Shown: in pieces, positions 51,441-60,608 of the stretch
Layout of the letters: every line of letters starts with the position of its first letter
Numbering within the stretch: the first letter of the stretch is position 1
Origin: Hominimerdicola alba
Lineage (GTDB): Bacteria; Bacillota; Clostridia; Oscillospirales; Ruminococcaceae
Direction of reading: 5' to 3'
DNA length: 64,000 nt
Assembly: GCF_900109655.1 (NCBI RefSeq)
Contig: NZ_FOAT01000016.1
Location: forward strand, 1-64,000
Made by a program: the position numbers and the translations under genes
The notes under the pieces: model-generated
Told to the model about the DNA's origin: nothing
What the model saw: the letters and a program-made list of their open reading frames with translations, nothing else
Database searches by the model: none

Positions 51441-52382
51441 TCAGATTTTGTCTCCGTAGGTGTATACCAGCGAAGTCAGTTCCTCATAGGATATATTTTT
51501 CAGTTTTTCGTCATTCATTGCGGCAGAAGAAAGTTCTTCAGCGCTTACACCGCTGGTGACAAATATCGCCTGGCAGTAGCCCAGCTTCTGTTCAGGGGTC
51601 ATCACGCCGAAATCCACAAGGCCTGATAAGAACGACAGATCAAAGACCGATTTGTCAACAGTCTTGGTCTGACCGTCAGTGGTCAGCAGTTCATCTTCGG
51701 AACCATAGGATATCTCATTGATAGTCCTTGTCTCGGTCATGCCCTCGTCGCCGTTTACAGCTTCGACCATATAAGTAGTCGTATACTTGGCGGGAAGTCC
51801 CGTTTCCTTATCGAAATAAAAATCCATAACGGTGATATAAGAACCGCCTGTATAGGTGTATTCTTCCACATCATAGATCTTAGCGTCCTCGGCATTGATA
51901 TGGGTATCGGTAGCGGGTAGATCCTGCTCCACAACTGTTTCGATAACACTTACTGGGACAGCCGAATTCTTTTTGCGGTAAATACCGCACACGTTATCGA
52001 AATCGTAAGATGTTCCGTCAACGGTTATAAATCCGCTGGTGCCGATCTCATTGGTTTGGAGCTCGTAGTAGTTATCACCGTCTTTGAGCCTTGTGATCTC
52101 GGTCTCATTTCCCGAAGCATCAGTATAAGTCAATTTTATGCGGTACTGATCGCTCTTAAGCAGATCATAAGCCTGCTTGATATGTACACCGTCCTGCGAT
52201 GTGACAGAATCAGCCTCACCGTCTGTAACTATTTCGTCCGCAGCGCTTTCGTTGCCAACGATACTGCTTGTTTTATGTTTTTTCGCCGATTTGCTTTTCT
52301 TGCTATTTTTCTGACTGCAAGCTGTGCATGAAAATGCCAGCACTGCAGCTGTCAGCACAGCGGCGAGCTTATAAATCTTCAT
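51441..52382 (-). CDS. Lipoprotein of unknown function
   Basis: 313 residues. The lipoprotein signal has lipobox FSCTAC (Cys about 22), followed by a Ser/Lys-rich linker. The outer domain is beta-rich, with QYRIKLTYTDASGNETEI, DGDNYYEL and GFITVDGTSYDFDN. The same succession of strands is seen in the lipoprotein at 59472, so the two look like distant paralogs. No enzymatic motif. Confidence 0.72.
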   Translation of the reverse strand: MKIYKLAAVLTAAVLAFSCTACSQKNSKKSKSAKKHKTSSIVGNESAADEIVTDGEADSVTSQDGVHIKQAYDLLKSDQYRIKLTYTDASGNETEITRLKDGDNYYELQTNEIGTSGFITVDGTSYDFDNVCGIYRKKNSAVPVSVIETVVEQDLPATDTHINAEDAKIYDVEEYTYTGGSYITVMDFYFDKETGLPAKYTTTYMVEAVNGDEGMTETRTINEISYGSEDELLTTDGQTKTVDKSVFDLSFLSGLVDFGVMTPEQKLGYCQAIFVTSGVSAEELSSAAMNDEKLKNISYEELTSLVYTYGDKI

Positions 52383-52432
52383 TGTTCATTTCCTTTCGCG
52401 TCAAATGGTTGTTCCCACAGATGCACATATTA

Positions 52433-52461
52433 ATTATACACCCCGCCACCACTTATGTCAA
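52433..52461 (-). promoter_or_regulatory. Promoter of the lipoprotein-CBS-carboxypeptidase operon
   Basis: TTGACA (52461-52456) and TATAAT (52438-52433) on the minus strand with a 17-nt spacer. Confidence 0.85.
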
Positions 52462-52614
52462 GTGAAATTTTAGCGTTAAACCCTTGCCAAATTTAGTTAA
52501 AAGGACAATTTTTTGCCCCGCAAATTTCCATATCCTGATAATGCAGGTGTTCCTGCATGGTGTTTATGAGATCAATATGTCGAAACTCCTGCGTTTGTCA
52601 AGGATTTTCAAATA

Positions 52615-52636
52615 AAAAGCCCCGCCGAAGCGGGGC
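52615..52636 (-). terminator. Terminator of RNase P RNA
   Basis: GCCCCGC-CGAA-GCGGGGC (52619-52636); the minus strand continues TTTTTATTTG. Confidence 0.92.
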
Positions 52637-52639
52637 ATG

Positions 52640-52981
52640 AGCTTACCTGTAAGCCGGGTTTTGTCGTGTACGTCAATCTATCTAGGCTGTACGTTGCCGC
52701 ACAGCTCAAGCCACCTACGGCTTCGGGTCTGACGAGCAGCCATTGACCTTTCGGCCGCCATTGGTGTTGCATCGGATAAGGTTTACATGGCAGTGACATC
52801 TCTGTCACTCCGGTGGGCTCTTACCCCGCCTTTCCACCCTTACCGCATTTCTGCGGCGGTATATCTCTGTTGCACTGGCTCGGAGGTCGCCCTCGGCTGA
52901 CGTTATCAGCTATCCTGCTCTGTGATGCCCGGACTTTCCTCATAAGCGTTGCCGCTTCCGCTGACGTATAGTATGCTCACA
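52640..52981 (-). ncRNA. rnpB: RNase P RNA, bacterial class A type
   Basis: The minus strand has the conserved GAGGAAAGTCCGGGC near the 5' end, the GCAACAGAGA segment, and a 3' end AACCCGGCTTACAGGTAAGC. It is the catalytic subunit that matures tRNA 5' ends. Ends are placed from its promoter and from the terminator that follows directly. Confidence 0.93.
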
Positions 52982-52987
52982 GATGAT

Positions 52988-53016
52988 ATCATAACATATT
53001 TAAAAAGATTTGTCAA
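52988..53016 (-). promoter_or_regulatory. Promoter of rnpB, overlapping the upstream stop codon
   Basis: TTGACA (53016-53011) and TATGAT (52993-52988) on the minus strand with a 17-nt spacer. The TGA stop of the methyltransferase gene (53015-53013) lies inside the -35. Confidence 0.85.
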
Positions 53017-53690
53017 CGCTTTATAGCGTAGAATCCGCTTTGCATATAGGAATGCCAGAAGATCTCCGCACAGGAGAAACCGGTTTTATTCAGTAACTCT
53101 ATATGCTCTTGTATCGTCAGCGGAAAGAAATTTGTTCCGTATCTTGCACTGTGGGCTCTTACTTCCTCTTCGCTTCTGCCCGCAATCCTGCCGTAATTTT
53201 CCAAGCGGCTGAGCATTATATCTCTGCCTGTCTCTGTAAAGGGTGCAGTGTTCTCGAAACATATGAAAAGCCCGTCCTTTTTCAGCGCATGATAGCAGTT
53301 TTTTACCGCCGTTTCCCGACCCTCACGGTCAAAATAACCGTGGGACTGTATAGCGGTCACAACATCGAAATGATTTTCATAGTCTAGCTTTTCTGAGCCT
53401 ATCTGTCTGAATTGACATTTCTTATCAGAGATCTTTGATCTTGCTATGTTCAGCATATCCTGTGATGGGTCACACAGCACAAGCTCGGAAAGTACAAGGT
53501 CTGTCACTGCACGCGCCCCTAGATTTCCGCTGCCGCAGCCCGTATCCAGCAGTGATATTTTTTCATTTGGGGAAACTGTCTTTATAAGGTCGAATATCTG
53601 GTCGTAGATGATATCGTACATCGGTATCACTTTTCTTACGTTCATATCGTACTCCACCGCTGTGAACGGAGTCTTGTTCTTTTGGCTCAT
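53013..53690 (-). CDS. Class I SAM-dependent methyltransferase
   Basis: 225 residues. Motif I is SLLDTGCGSGNLGARA (about 46-61), with an acidic motif II in LVLCDPSQDML and motif IV near FDVVTAIQSHGYF. The target is unknown; the overall form resembles small-molecule methyltransferases. Its ATG overlaps the stop of the EAL gene by 4 bases, so it is translationally coupled to that gene. Confidence 0.85.
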   Translation of the reverse strand: MSQKNKTPFTAVEYDMNVRKVIPMYDIIYDQIFDLIKTVSPNEKISLLDTGCGSGNLGARAVTDLVLSELVLCDPSQDMLNIARSKISDKKCQFRQIGSEKLDYENHFDVVTAIQSHGYFDREGRETAVKNCYHALKKDGLFICFENTAPFTETGRDIMLSRLENYGRIAGRSEEEVRAHSARYGTNFFPLTIQEHIELLNKTGFSCAEIFWHSYMQSGFYAIKR

Positions 53691-55978
53691 CTTTTTGCTC
53701 CTTTAGCCGCGAATTTCTCAAATTCCTCTACAGGCATAGGCTTCGCGAAATAGTATCCCTGAAACATCTTGCAGCCCATTTGCGAAAGCTTTTCATATTG
53801 AACTTCTGTCTCCACGCCCTCTGTCAGAGAATCGATGCCCAGCTCATTTGTCAGCCGCAGGATATTTCGCACTATGGTTTCCGAACGGTTCTTGTTATCC
53901 GTTGATGACAGGAATTTCATATCTATCTTAAGCACGTCAACAGGCATATCTTTCAGCAGGTTCAGCGAGGAATATCCGCTGCCGAAATCGTCCATCTCAA
54001 CTATGAAGCCCTCTTCCCTGAATTTTGCCAGAAGCTTCATCTTTTCTTCTGCATCGGTCATCATGATGGTCTCGGTTATCTCTATCCTTAGATCAGCAGG
54101 GGAGATGCCGTATTCTTTTACGAGAGACATAATATCCGAGACAACGTCCGTAAAATAGAAATCTTTCGGCGAAATATTCACTGATATGAACAATACGGGG
54201 AATCTGTCTTTCCATTTTTGCAGTATACTGCAGGCGCATCTCCACATATGCTTGTCCAGCTCAACTATCATACCGTTCTTCTCGAAAACGGGTATAAAGG
54301 AAGATGGCGGCATAAAGCCCTTTTCGGGATGTATCCACCTTGCGAGAGCTTCTGCACCGATAACATTTCCATCAGCGTCCGCTATGGGCTGGAGATAGGG
54401 TCTCAGCTGCATAGTTTCTATCGCTTCTGTCAGAGATGCAGATATCTGCTGATTCCACAGCACCTGTTCACGTAGTTTTTTATCATAATAGGCGATATGT
54501 GTGTTATAATCATCGCTTATTGTGGATATGGCAAGGTGAGCTCTGTCGAACATCATCGGCACGTCCGAATCTTCATTGGAAAGCTCATAAACTCCCATAT
54601 GCACAAAGATATGGTATTCTACCTGACCATCTTTTACAATGAAGTTTGAAAGTGCTTTGTCAACTTCATCTGCTTTGAATTCTTCTTTAGGCATAAAAAT
54701 GCCGAAAGTATCACCGCCGATCCTGCCGTAAACACACCTTGGGGACATGAATGAGCGTATGCCGTTTGCAAGCTGTATGAGGGCACGGTCGCCGAAAGCC
54801 GTGCTGAAAATATCGTTGATTATCTTGAAATCTTTTATATCAATGAATATGGCGTAGTACCGTGTGCTTTCGTTTTCGCGTAAGGTCTTGTGTATCTGCT
54901 CATAAAAGCAGTTTTTGGTATAAAGCCCTGTCAGGCTGTCGTGGTTCGAACGGTAAAGTTCTGCGCGAATTTTGTTCTGTTCTTCCGTGGTATCGCGTAT
55001 CGTCAGGAAAGAGCCTGCCAGCTTCTGGGCGCTGTCATTGAAAGACCTGAGCGTAATGGTATAATACCGCTTGCTTTCACCTGTGGCTATGACTTTGTTT
55101 GCCTCCCATACGTCATTGCTGTGCTGTATCGTTCCGAATATGTCTTCCAGTTTTTCTGATACTTTTTCAAGGTCTTTCGTGCCAAGCTGAGTGAGTTTCA
55201 GACCCGTTTCATTTATCCATATGCAGTTGAAATTCGGGTCGAAAACGAACATTGCTTCCGGCATATCAGATGCTATATTTGAAAGCATACGGTCAAGAAG
55301 CTTGAGGGGTCTGTAAAACAGCGAGAAGTAATATGCAAGCAGTCCGAATATTCCCAGACCTATCATCGAACGGTTGATTGGTGTTCGTGAGAATATATAG
55401 AAAGTCTGCCACAGTGTGGTGACTATCATCGTTATAAGTATCACAAGGTATTTTTCCTTGTAAATCCTGGGCATTCTGATCGTCATTACAAGGAAGATCA
55501 TCATAGTCGCACCCATTATTGTGTAGATAACTATCCTGTGAAAACTTTGTCCTATATAAGGGATAAGACTGTAATACGCCGAACCCTGAACATCTACAGG
55601 TTCTACATCGAAGGCATGACCTAAAAAAGGATTCATCAGCATCTGAACTGTGTCAATGCATAAAAGAACGATAATCTGTTTTAAAGGTGTTTTGTGTTTG
55701 CCTGTCACGCTGCAGTAAGCCGATGTGAAGTTCACAAGCGCCAGCACCATCAGATCCATTCCAAGAAAGTATAAATAATAACCGACTTTAGCTAAGGTCT
55801 CGGTGTGAGCGCCGATTATTATCAGATTTCCCAACAGCGGCGGGATAAGCGATGCATCGAGAAATGATACCGCTTTGCCTGTAGATTTTGTGGATCTGTA
55901 AGCCTGAAAAGCACATATCCCCAGACCTGTTGCAACAAGTGTGAATATGAATGAAAAAGCTATTCTGAAATTGATCAA
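53687..55978 (-). CDS. Membrane EAL phosphodiesterase with 7TM sensor, PAS and degenerate GGDEF
   Basis: 763 residues. About seven membrane segments (1-220) of the histidine-kinase N-terminal 7TM type are followed by a PAS domain (about 235-345). A GGDEF-like domain keeps DSLTGLYTKNCF but has IGGDTFGIF, altering the catalytic signature. The EAL domain (about 520-755) keeps EALARWIH, NISPKDF, EITET, MDDFGSGYSSL and LTEGVETE, so it is probably an active cyclic-di-GMP phosphodiesterase. It follows the diguanylate cyclase gene by 30 nt, pairing opposing activities in one operon. Confidence 0.9.
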   Translation of the reverse strand: MINFRIAFSFIFTLVATGLGICAFQAYRSTKSTGKAVSFLDASLIPPLLGNLIIIGAHTETLAKVGYYLYFLGMDLMVLALVNFTSAYCSVTGKHKTPLKQIIVLLCIDTVQMLMNPFLGHAFDVEPVDVQGSAYYSLIPYIGQSFHRIVIYTIMGATMMIFLVMTIRMPRIYKEKYLVILITMIVTTLWQTFYIFSRTPINRSMIGLGIFGLLAYYFSLFYRPLKLLDRMLSNIASDMPEAMFVFDPNFNCIWINETGLKLTQLGTKDLEKVSEKLEDIFGTIQHSNDVWEANKVIATGESKRYYTITLRSFNDSAQKLAGSFLTIRDTTEEQNKIRAELYRSNHDSLTGLYTKNCFYEQIHKTLRENESTRYYAIFIDIKDFKIINDIFSTAFGDRALIQLANGIRSFMSPRCVYGRIGGDTFGIFMPKEEFKADEVDKALSNFIVKDGQVEYHIFVHMGVYELSNEDSDVPMMFDRAHLAISTISDDYNTHIAYYDKKLREQVLWNQQISASLTEAIETMQLRPYLQPIADADGNVIGAEALARWIHPEKGFMPPSSFIPVFEKNGMIVELDKHMWRCACSILQKWKDRFPVLFISVNISPKDFYFTDVVSDIMSLVKEYGISPADLRIEITETIMMTDAEEKMKLLAKFREEGFIVEMDDFGSGYSSLNLLKDMPVDVLKIDMKFLSSTDNKNRSETIVRNILRLTNELGIDSLTEGVETEVQYEKLSQMGCKMFQGYYFAKPMPVEEFEKFAAKGAKR

Positions 55979-56008
55979 AAATCATCACCTCGCTTTATTA
56001 AGGTGTAT

Positions 56009-57763
56009 CTATCTGTGAGAAAGCTGTTTGAGTTCCTTTTTGTTGGCGTACATTCTGCTGTCAGCCAGCTCAAATACATCCGATACTTTTTTGTGAAGGT
56101 CGGGTTCGTATGCCGCAAGTCCCGATGCCAGTACGGGAGCACTCTCTTTGTTTAGGTTTTCAATTACCTTTCTTCGGAGTTCAGAGAAAAGCACATCTTT
56201 ATGAGCGTAGTCATTTTCTCTGAGTATCACCGCAAATTCATCCCCGCCTATGCGGAATACCGGGCTGTGCGAGAATATGCAGCAGATCAGCCGGCAGGCA
56301 GAACGGATATATTCATCCCCTGCTTTATGCCCCTTAGTATCATTTATGACTTTCAGATCGTTAAGATCGCAGATAAGCACGGCAAAAGGCTGGCTGTTTC
56401 CACTGTCGATGCCGTCCTGCAGGGTGCGCTCGGTCTCCTGATAGGCGTTCTTGTTCTTAACGCCTGTCAGCTCGTCGTTCATTGCTTTTTCTGTGGCTGA
56501 GATCAGTTCACTTTTGTATTTGTTCTCGCGCTTCATCTGATCGTCGATGTTAGCTATACCTATTATGATATGGCATTTGTCTTCTGCCCATGCCACACGC
56601 AGGCTCACATAGCTGTAGCTGCCGTTTATCAGCTGACGGTATATCAGCGAGAATGAATCTGTATTGTTCAGTCTTTCCAGCAGTTCCACTTTTTCAAGGG
56701 TCTTCGCAACAGTTTCCAAGTCCTGCTCGAAAACTACCTTTTTTATAAGTATTGGCGCATCGGTGAAAAAATCATCGCCGTTTTTGATTATCTTCAGTGA
56801 ACACGATTCGCCTGTTGCGCTGTACAGAGAATACGCACCCGAACCTATATCAACATAGTATATCGAGTCATATCTGTAAGCCAGGGAATTGAGTATCTGG
56901 CTGAAAGTCTTGCTTTTCTTTTCAAGCTCACGGCTGGCGATATCCTTTTTCATCTGCTCGTCGATATTTTCGACACCTATGATGAAATGCGTCCTGTCAC
57001 TTGACCACATTACTGATAGTCGGGAGTACTTGTATGTTCCGCCGAGGAAAAGGCGGTATTTTATGCTGAAAGATTTTTTGTTTTCAAGCTTGGATATGAT
57101 ATACTCTTTCCTGAGAACTCCAAGGACAAGGTCTTTGTCATCGGGGTGTATCACCCTCAGCGTATTTCTCTTGGATTCATCAAAAAACTTCAAGCCGTTT
57201 TTGGCGATATCCAGTTCGTCATATTCGGTGCTGGAAGAAAACTCTATATAGCTGTCGTTCTCTGCATCAACATAATATATAGTATCATAATAAGAAGCCA
57301 GGCTCTGGGCTATCTGATTGTATATCTTTCTCTCTTTGCTGAGCCTTTCAGCTTCTAGTTTGATCCTGACTTCTTTATCCACATTGGTGACTCCGAGTAT
57401 GAAATACTGATCGTTAGTGCTTTTGCCGTGTATCAGCCTGAGAGAATGGTAAACAGGATTGCCGTCTATCATAAGGCGGTAAACGATGTTCTTCATGGTT
57501 TTGTTCTTCATCTCTTCCAAAAGATTTTCTTTTTGCAGATGTTCGGTAAAGATAGGCTGATCATCCTCGTGAACCACACGGGCAGCATCGATCTTCAGCT
57601 GCTCGAAGAAATTCTCACCCTCATAGCTGGTCGTCAGTGACCTGAATTCCGGGTCCATCTGATAGGAAACATATTCGTTTGTGATTGCATTAACGTAGTA
57701 AACGCTTGAATAGTCGCACAGCAAAGCGTCAGCTATCCTGCTGTAGATCAGTTCACTGTTCAT
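56009..57763 (-). CDS. PAS-repeat diguanylate cyclase
   Basis: 584 residues from ATG 57763 (ACGGAGG upstream; an upstream ATG at 57817 has none). No membrane segment. Three PAS-like repeats, each with a SIYYVD or TIYYVD start and ending in a GVENIDEQ-type strand, closely resemble those in the gene at 20174. The GGDEF domain has DELTGVKNKNAYQ and RIGGDEFAVIL and looks active. No RxxD inhibitory site is apparent. It is the first gene of an operon with an EAL protein and a methyltransferase. Confidence 0.9.
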   Translation of the reverse strand: MNSELIYSRIADALLCDYSSVYYVNAITNEYVSYQMDPEFRSLTTSYEGENFFEQLKIDAARVVHEDDQPIFTEHLQKENLLEEMKNKTMKNIVYRLMIDGNPVYHSLRLIHGKSTNDQYFILGVTNVDKEVRIKLEAERLSKERKIYNQIAQSLASYYDTIYYVDAENDSYIEFSSSTEYDELDIAKNGLKFFDESKRNTLRVIHPDDKDLVLGVLRKEYIISKLENKKSFSIKYRLFLGGTYKYSRLSVMWSSDRTHFIIGVENIDEQMKKDIASRELEKKSKTFSQILNSLAYRYDSIYYVDIGSGAYSLYSATGESCSLKIIKNGDDFFTDAPILIKKVVFEQDLETVAKTLEKVELLERLNNTDSFSLIYRQLINGSYSYVSLRVAWAEDKCHIIIGIANIDDQMKRENKYKSELISATEKAMNDELTGVKNKNAYQETERTLQDGIDSGNSQPFAVLICDLNDLKVINDTKGHKAGDEYIRSACRLICCIFSHSPVFRIGGDEFAVILRENDYAHKDVLFSELRRKVIENLNKESAPVLASGLAAYEPDLHKKVSDVFELADSRMYANKKELKQLSHR

Positions 57764-57847
57764 TATGATGATTACCTCCGTGTGATATTTGCAGAGCGAA
57801 TAGGTAAATATTGACATTAACTATTCACAACTTACAATATTATTTTA

Positions 57848-57876
57848 TATTATATCATATTTTTTATAAAATGTAA
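57848..57876 (-). promoter_or_regulatory. Promoter of the GGDEF-EAL-methyltransferase operon
   Basis: TTTACA (57876-57871) and TATAAT (57853-57848) on the minus strand with a 17-nt spacer. Confidence 0.75.
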
Positions 57877-58418
57877 AGATATTCTGAAGCACAAATGGTG
57901 ATTTTGTAAATTTCCTTTGAGCACTTTATGTTTGGTCAGCGACTTAATGATAAAAAACGGATAACATAAGCAGGAACAGCTTTTCTTATCTGAATCTGTA
58001 TGCTGTTTTGTTTGTAAAACAGTAGTTGGTCTATGCAGCTATTGAGATGCATAGCTATTATAATATTGTGAGCTGTTTTTTTGTAATTCCTCACTGTATT
58101 AAATATATAAGGAAAATGATACTTATTTAATATGGCGATAGCATAAATTGCTTATTCAAAAATTGTTATTTTAGGTACTTTTGTTACAGTGTCTATCAAA
58201 ATATATTCACTGATCATTTTTTGCGCGTGAACTTTCAAATATTGCGTTTTTACCGAAAAATCCGTATATCAGGGCTCAATTGTCGATTTTTAACAATAAA
58301 AAAATAATCGCAATTATTATTTATACATAAGCAAAAAATGAATAGAATTATCATTGGTTCAGTTGTATAATAATATCAGAAAATAAAACAGTTCATTAAC
58401 CGAAAGGACGAAATTAAT
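57877..58418. other. Long AT-rich intergenic region
   Basis: About 540 bases between divergent genes. It holds small hairpins (CTGTTTT/AAAACAG near 58012-58031, CTATGCA/TGCATAG near 58033-58057) and a T7 run near 58077-58083, which could end a short transcript. TATAAT (58368-58373) may be the -10 of the transaldolase gene, but its -35 is weak. No open frame is convincing. Confidence 0.4.
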
Positions 58419-59066
58419 ATGAAGTTATTTGTTGATACAGCTAACGTTGATGACATCAGAGAAGCAGAATCACTTGGTGTTATTTGCGGCGTTACCACTA
58501 ACCCTTCTCTTATTGCTAAAGAGGGAAGAGTATTTGAAGAAGTAGTCAAGGAGATCACTGAGATCGTTGACGGTCCTATTTCCGCTGAGGTCATCTCCCT
58601 TGAAGCTGACAAGATGGTAGAAGAGGCAATTCCTCTTTCTAAAATACATAAGAATATCGTTATCAAGCTGCCTATGTGCGCTGAAGGTCTGAAAGCCTGC
58701 AAGAGGCTGACCGAAATGGGCATAAAGACAAACGTAACACTGATATTCTCTGCTGCACAGGCTATACTTGCTGCAAACGCAGGCGCTACCTACGTTTCGC
58801 CATTCCTGGGCAGACTTGATGATATAGGCATGACAGGTATGGAGCTTATCGAGGAGATAGTTGATATCTTCTCTGTACAGGGCATCAAGACCGAGATCAT
58901 TGCCGCTTCCATCAGAAATCCCATACACGTAGTTGACGCTGCCAGAGCAGGCTGCGATATAGCAACCGTTCCTATGGGTGTTATCAGACAGATGATCAAG
59001 CATCCTCTGACCGATAACGGAATCGAGCGTTTTCTTAAGGATTGGGAGACTGTTCCCAATAAGTAA
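58419..59066 (+). CDS. Transaldolase/fructose-6-phosphate aldolase-like protein
   Basis: 215 residues, the short TalC/MipB size class. [30 protein letters not shown], the Schiff-base Lys in NIVIKLPM, and the SPFLGRLDD loop match the family. It is either a transaldolase of the non-oxidative pentose phosphate pathway or a fructose-6-phosphate aldolase; with pentose-rich xylan as substrate, transaldolase is likely. Good ribosome site (GAAAGGACG). Confidence 0.88.
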   Translation: MKLFVDTANVDDIREAESLGVICGVTTNPSLIAKEGRVFEEVVKEITEIVDGPISAEVISLEADKMVEEAIPLSKIHKNIVIKLPMCAEGLKACKRLTEMGIKTNVTLIFSAAQAILAANAGATYVSPFLGRLDDIGMTGMELIEEIVDIFSVQGIKTEIIAASIRNPIHVVDAARAGCDIATVPMGVIRQMIKHPLTDNGIERFLKDWETVPNK

Positions 59067-59205
59067 AGCATTCATCATGGAATGAAATATACTCCAATTT
59101 CCACCTTATTTTCTAATCTCGGGTATTCCGGTACACCCTGGCAAGGCGACAGTTCTACCCCGCTGAGCGCCTTGTCTGCGGAACCCGAACACTGAAAAAT
59201 GCTTT
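59065..59205 (+). ncRNA. Candidate structured RNA element after the transaldolase gene
   Basis: Nested complementary segments: AAAGCATT (59065-59072) with AATGCTTT (59198-59205), TCGGG-TA-TTCCG (59119-59130) with CGGAACCCGA (59179-59188), and CAAGGCG (59142-59148) with CGCCTTG (59168-59174), enclosing a 19-nt loop. The inner part is much richer in G and C than its surroundings. The outer stem begins inside the stop codon. It matches no RNA class I recognise; it could be a 3'-UTR element, a small RNA, or coincidence. Confidence 0.4.
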
Positions 59206-59246
59206 CCATTCTCCTTTTATTTCATATTATATATTCCTTCTGACAG

Positions 59247-59285
59247 ACAGCCGAGAGCTATTTCGGCTGTTTTGTTCTTTTTATT
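59247..59285 (+). terminator. Terminator downstream of the transaldolase gene
   Basis: ACAGCCGA (59247-59254) pairs with TCGGCTGT (59263-59270), followed by TTTGTTCTTTTT. Confidence 0.8.
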
Positions 59286-59385
59286 GGTAATTTTTTATTA
59301 ATATCTGTCCCATAATATGGTCATTTAGCTAGAAAATGTCCACTTCGGATGTTAAGATAGGTGGAAAAATTGGTCAAAAGTGCTA

Positions 59386-59414
59386 TTGACGCGCTTGCTT
59401 GACTGTGGTACAAT
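59386..59414 (+). promoter_or_regulatory. Promoter of the lipoprotein gene at 59472
   Basis: TTGACG (59386-59391) and TACAAT (59409-59414) with a 17-nt spacer. Confidence 0.75.
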
Positions 59415-59471
59415 GCTATTGTATCTTTATACCCAAGAATTGTATATTTTATTCAAGAAAGGAAATGTATA

Positions 59472-60263
59472 ATGAAAAAGTTTATAGCAATTGTTTGCGC
59501 ACTGACTCTGTCCTGCTCTATCTTCGCTTCATGCGGCAAGAAGAAATCCGATGATAAGGACAGCAAGACTTCCAAGACCGGCGATTCTGTTACAACCGAA
59601 GATGAGACATCCAGCAAGGCAGAAGAGGATCCTGCTGAGCATACCCGTACAAAGGCTTTCTATGATTCTCTTAACGATAAAAAATTCAAGCTCACAATGG
59701 TAACATCCTCTGATATGTATGAGGATTCAACAACTACTGTTGAGATGAACGGTGACAACTATCATGTCGACATGGTAGAGGGCGAAATGCATTATGAGAT
59801 TTTCGTTATCGACGGAGTTATGTATAGTCTGAACCACAATTATAAAACATATTACAAGGATGAAAATCCCAATGAGATGTATCTGAATGTCGAGCCCGGT
59901 ATGTACACTATGGGTATCGAATCTGACTATGTATTTGTAAGCAGCGAAACAACCGATGATGGCATGATCTGTGAAAAGTATTATGGTCCCGATATGTTCA
60001 CCGGTCTTGTTGCTACAAGTGATGAGGATGAAAATGCTACTATTTTCAAGTACTACTATAATAATGACAGCACTCGTCCGGAAAAGATCGAGTACTCCAC
60101 ACATGATATGTTCCAGACCACTAAGATCACAGAATTCTCTTTTGAGGATATTACTATCGAGGTTCCCGAACTGAAAGGCTGGATAGATGGAAATGACGCT
60201 GATGCTGCAGTTGATGATTATTCTGTTGCTGATGACACTGTTACTGAAGAGATTGCTGAGTAA
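59472..60263 (+). CDS. Lipoprotein of unknown function
   Basis: 263 residues. The lipobox IFASC (Cys about 17) is followed by a Lys/Asp/Ser-rich linker. The outer domain is beta-rich with KKFKLTMVTSSDMYEDSTTT, NGDNYHVDMV and FVIDGVMYSLN, resembling the layout of the lipoprotein at 51441. The tail is acidic. AAAGGAAATG precedes the ATG. No enzymatic motif. Confidence 0.75.
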   Translation: MKKFIAIVCALTLSCSIFASCGKKKSDDKDSKTSKTGDSVTTEDETSSKAEEDPAEHTRTKAFYDSLNDKKFKLTMVTSSDMYEDSTTTVEMNGDNYHVDMVEGEMHYEIFVIDGVMYSLNHNYKTYYKDENPNEMYLNVEPGMYTMGIESDYVFVSSETTDDGMICEKYYGPDMFTGLVATSDEDENATIFKYYYNNDSTRPEKIEYSTHDMFQTTKITEFSFEDITIEVPELKGWIDGNDADAAVDDYSVADDTVTEEIAE

Positions 60264-60308
60264 TCTTTACGGTTTTTCTTATAAACTGGTTTATTGAACA
60301 AAAATATA

Positions 60309-60340
60309 ATGCGGAGGAAATTTATCCTCCGCATTTTTTA
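60309..60340 (+). terminator. Terminator of the lipoprotein gene
   Basis: ATGCGGAGGA (60309-60318) pairs with TCCTCCGCAT (60325-60334), followed by TTTTTAT. Confidence 0.9.
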
Positions 60341-60404
60341 TGTTTATGAATGTGAGTATATAATGTATGGGTTTTCACACTTTTATATTATAGTGGTATA
60401 TCAT

Positions 60405-60608
60405 TCATATCAATGATCTAATCATGATCATCTGAATTAATAAGATCATAAATGAATAGCTAAACAACCTGCATATCCATTCGAGGATCGGATCGTGTAT
60501 CAGTGCACGCCTTTTTCTTTTATGGATCTTTCCGGATAAAAACGATAAGAATGAAGCAGGAATGATGACCATGAAAGCTATCGGATAAATGGTAAATATC
60601 ATGCTCAT
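60405..60608 (-). CDS. Small two-TM membrane protein
   Basis: 67 residues with two hydrophobic segments around a basic GKIHKRKRR loop. Its ATG overlaps the stop codon of the DUF4173 gene (ATGA), the pattern of translational coupling, which is the main support for a real gene. Function unknown; no relatives recognised. Confidence 0.55.
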   Translation of the reverse strand: MSMIFTIYPIAFMVIIPASFLSFLSGKIHKRKRRALIHDPILEWICRLFSYSFMILLIQMIMIRSLI

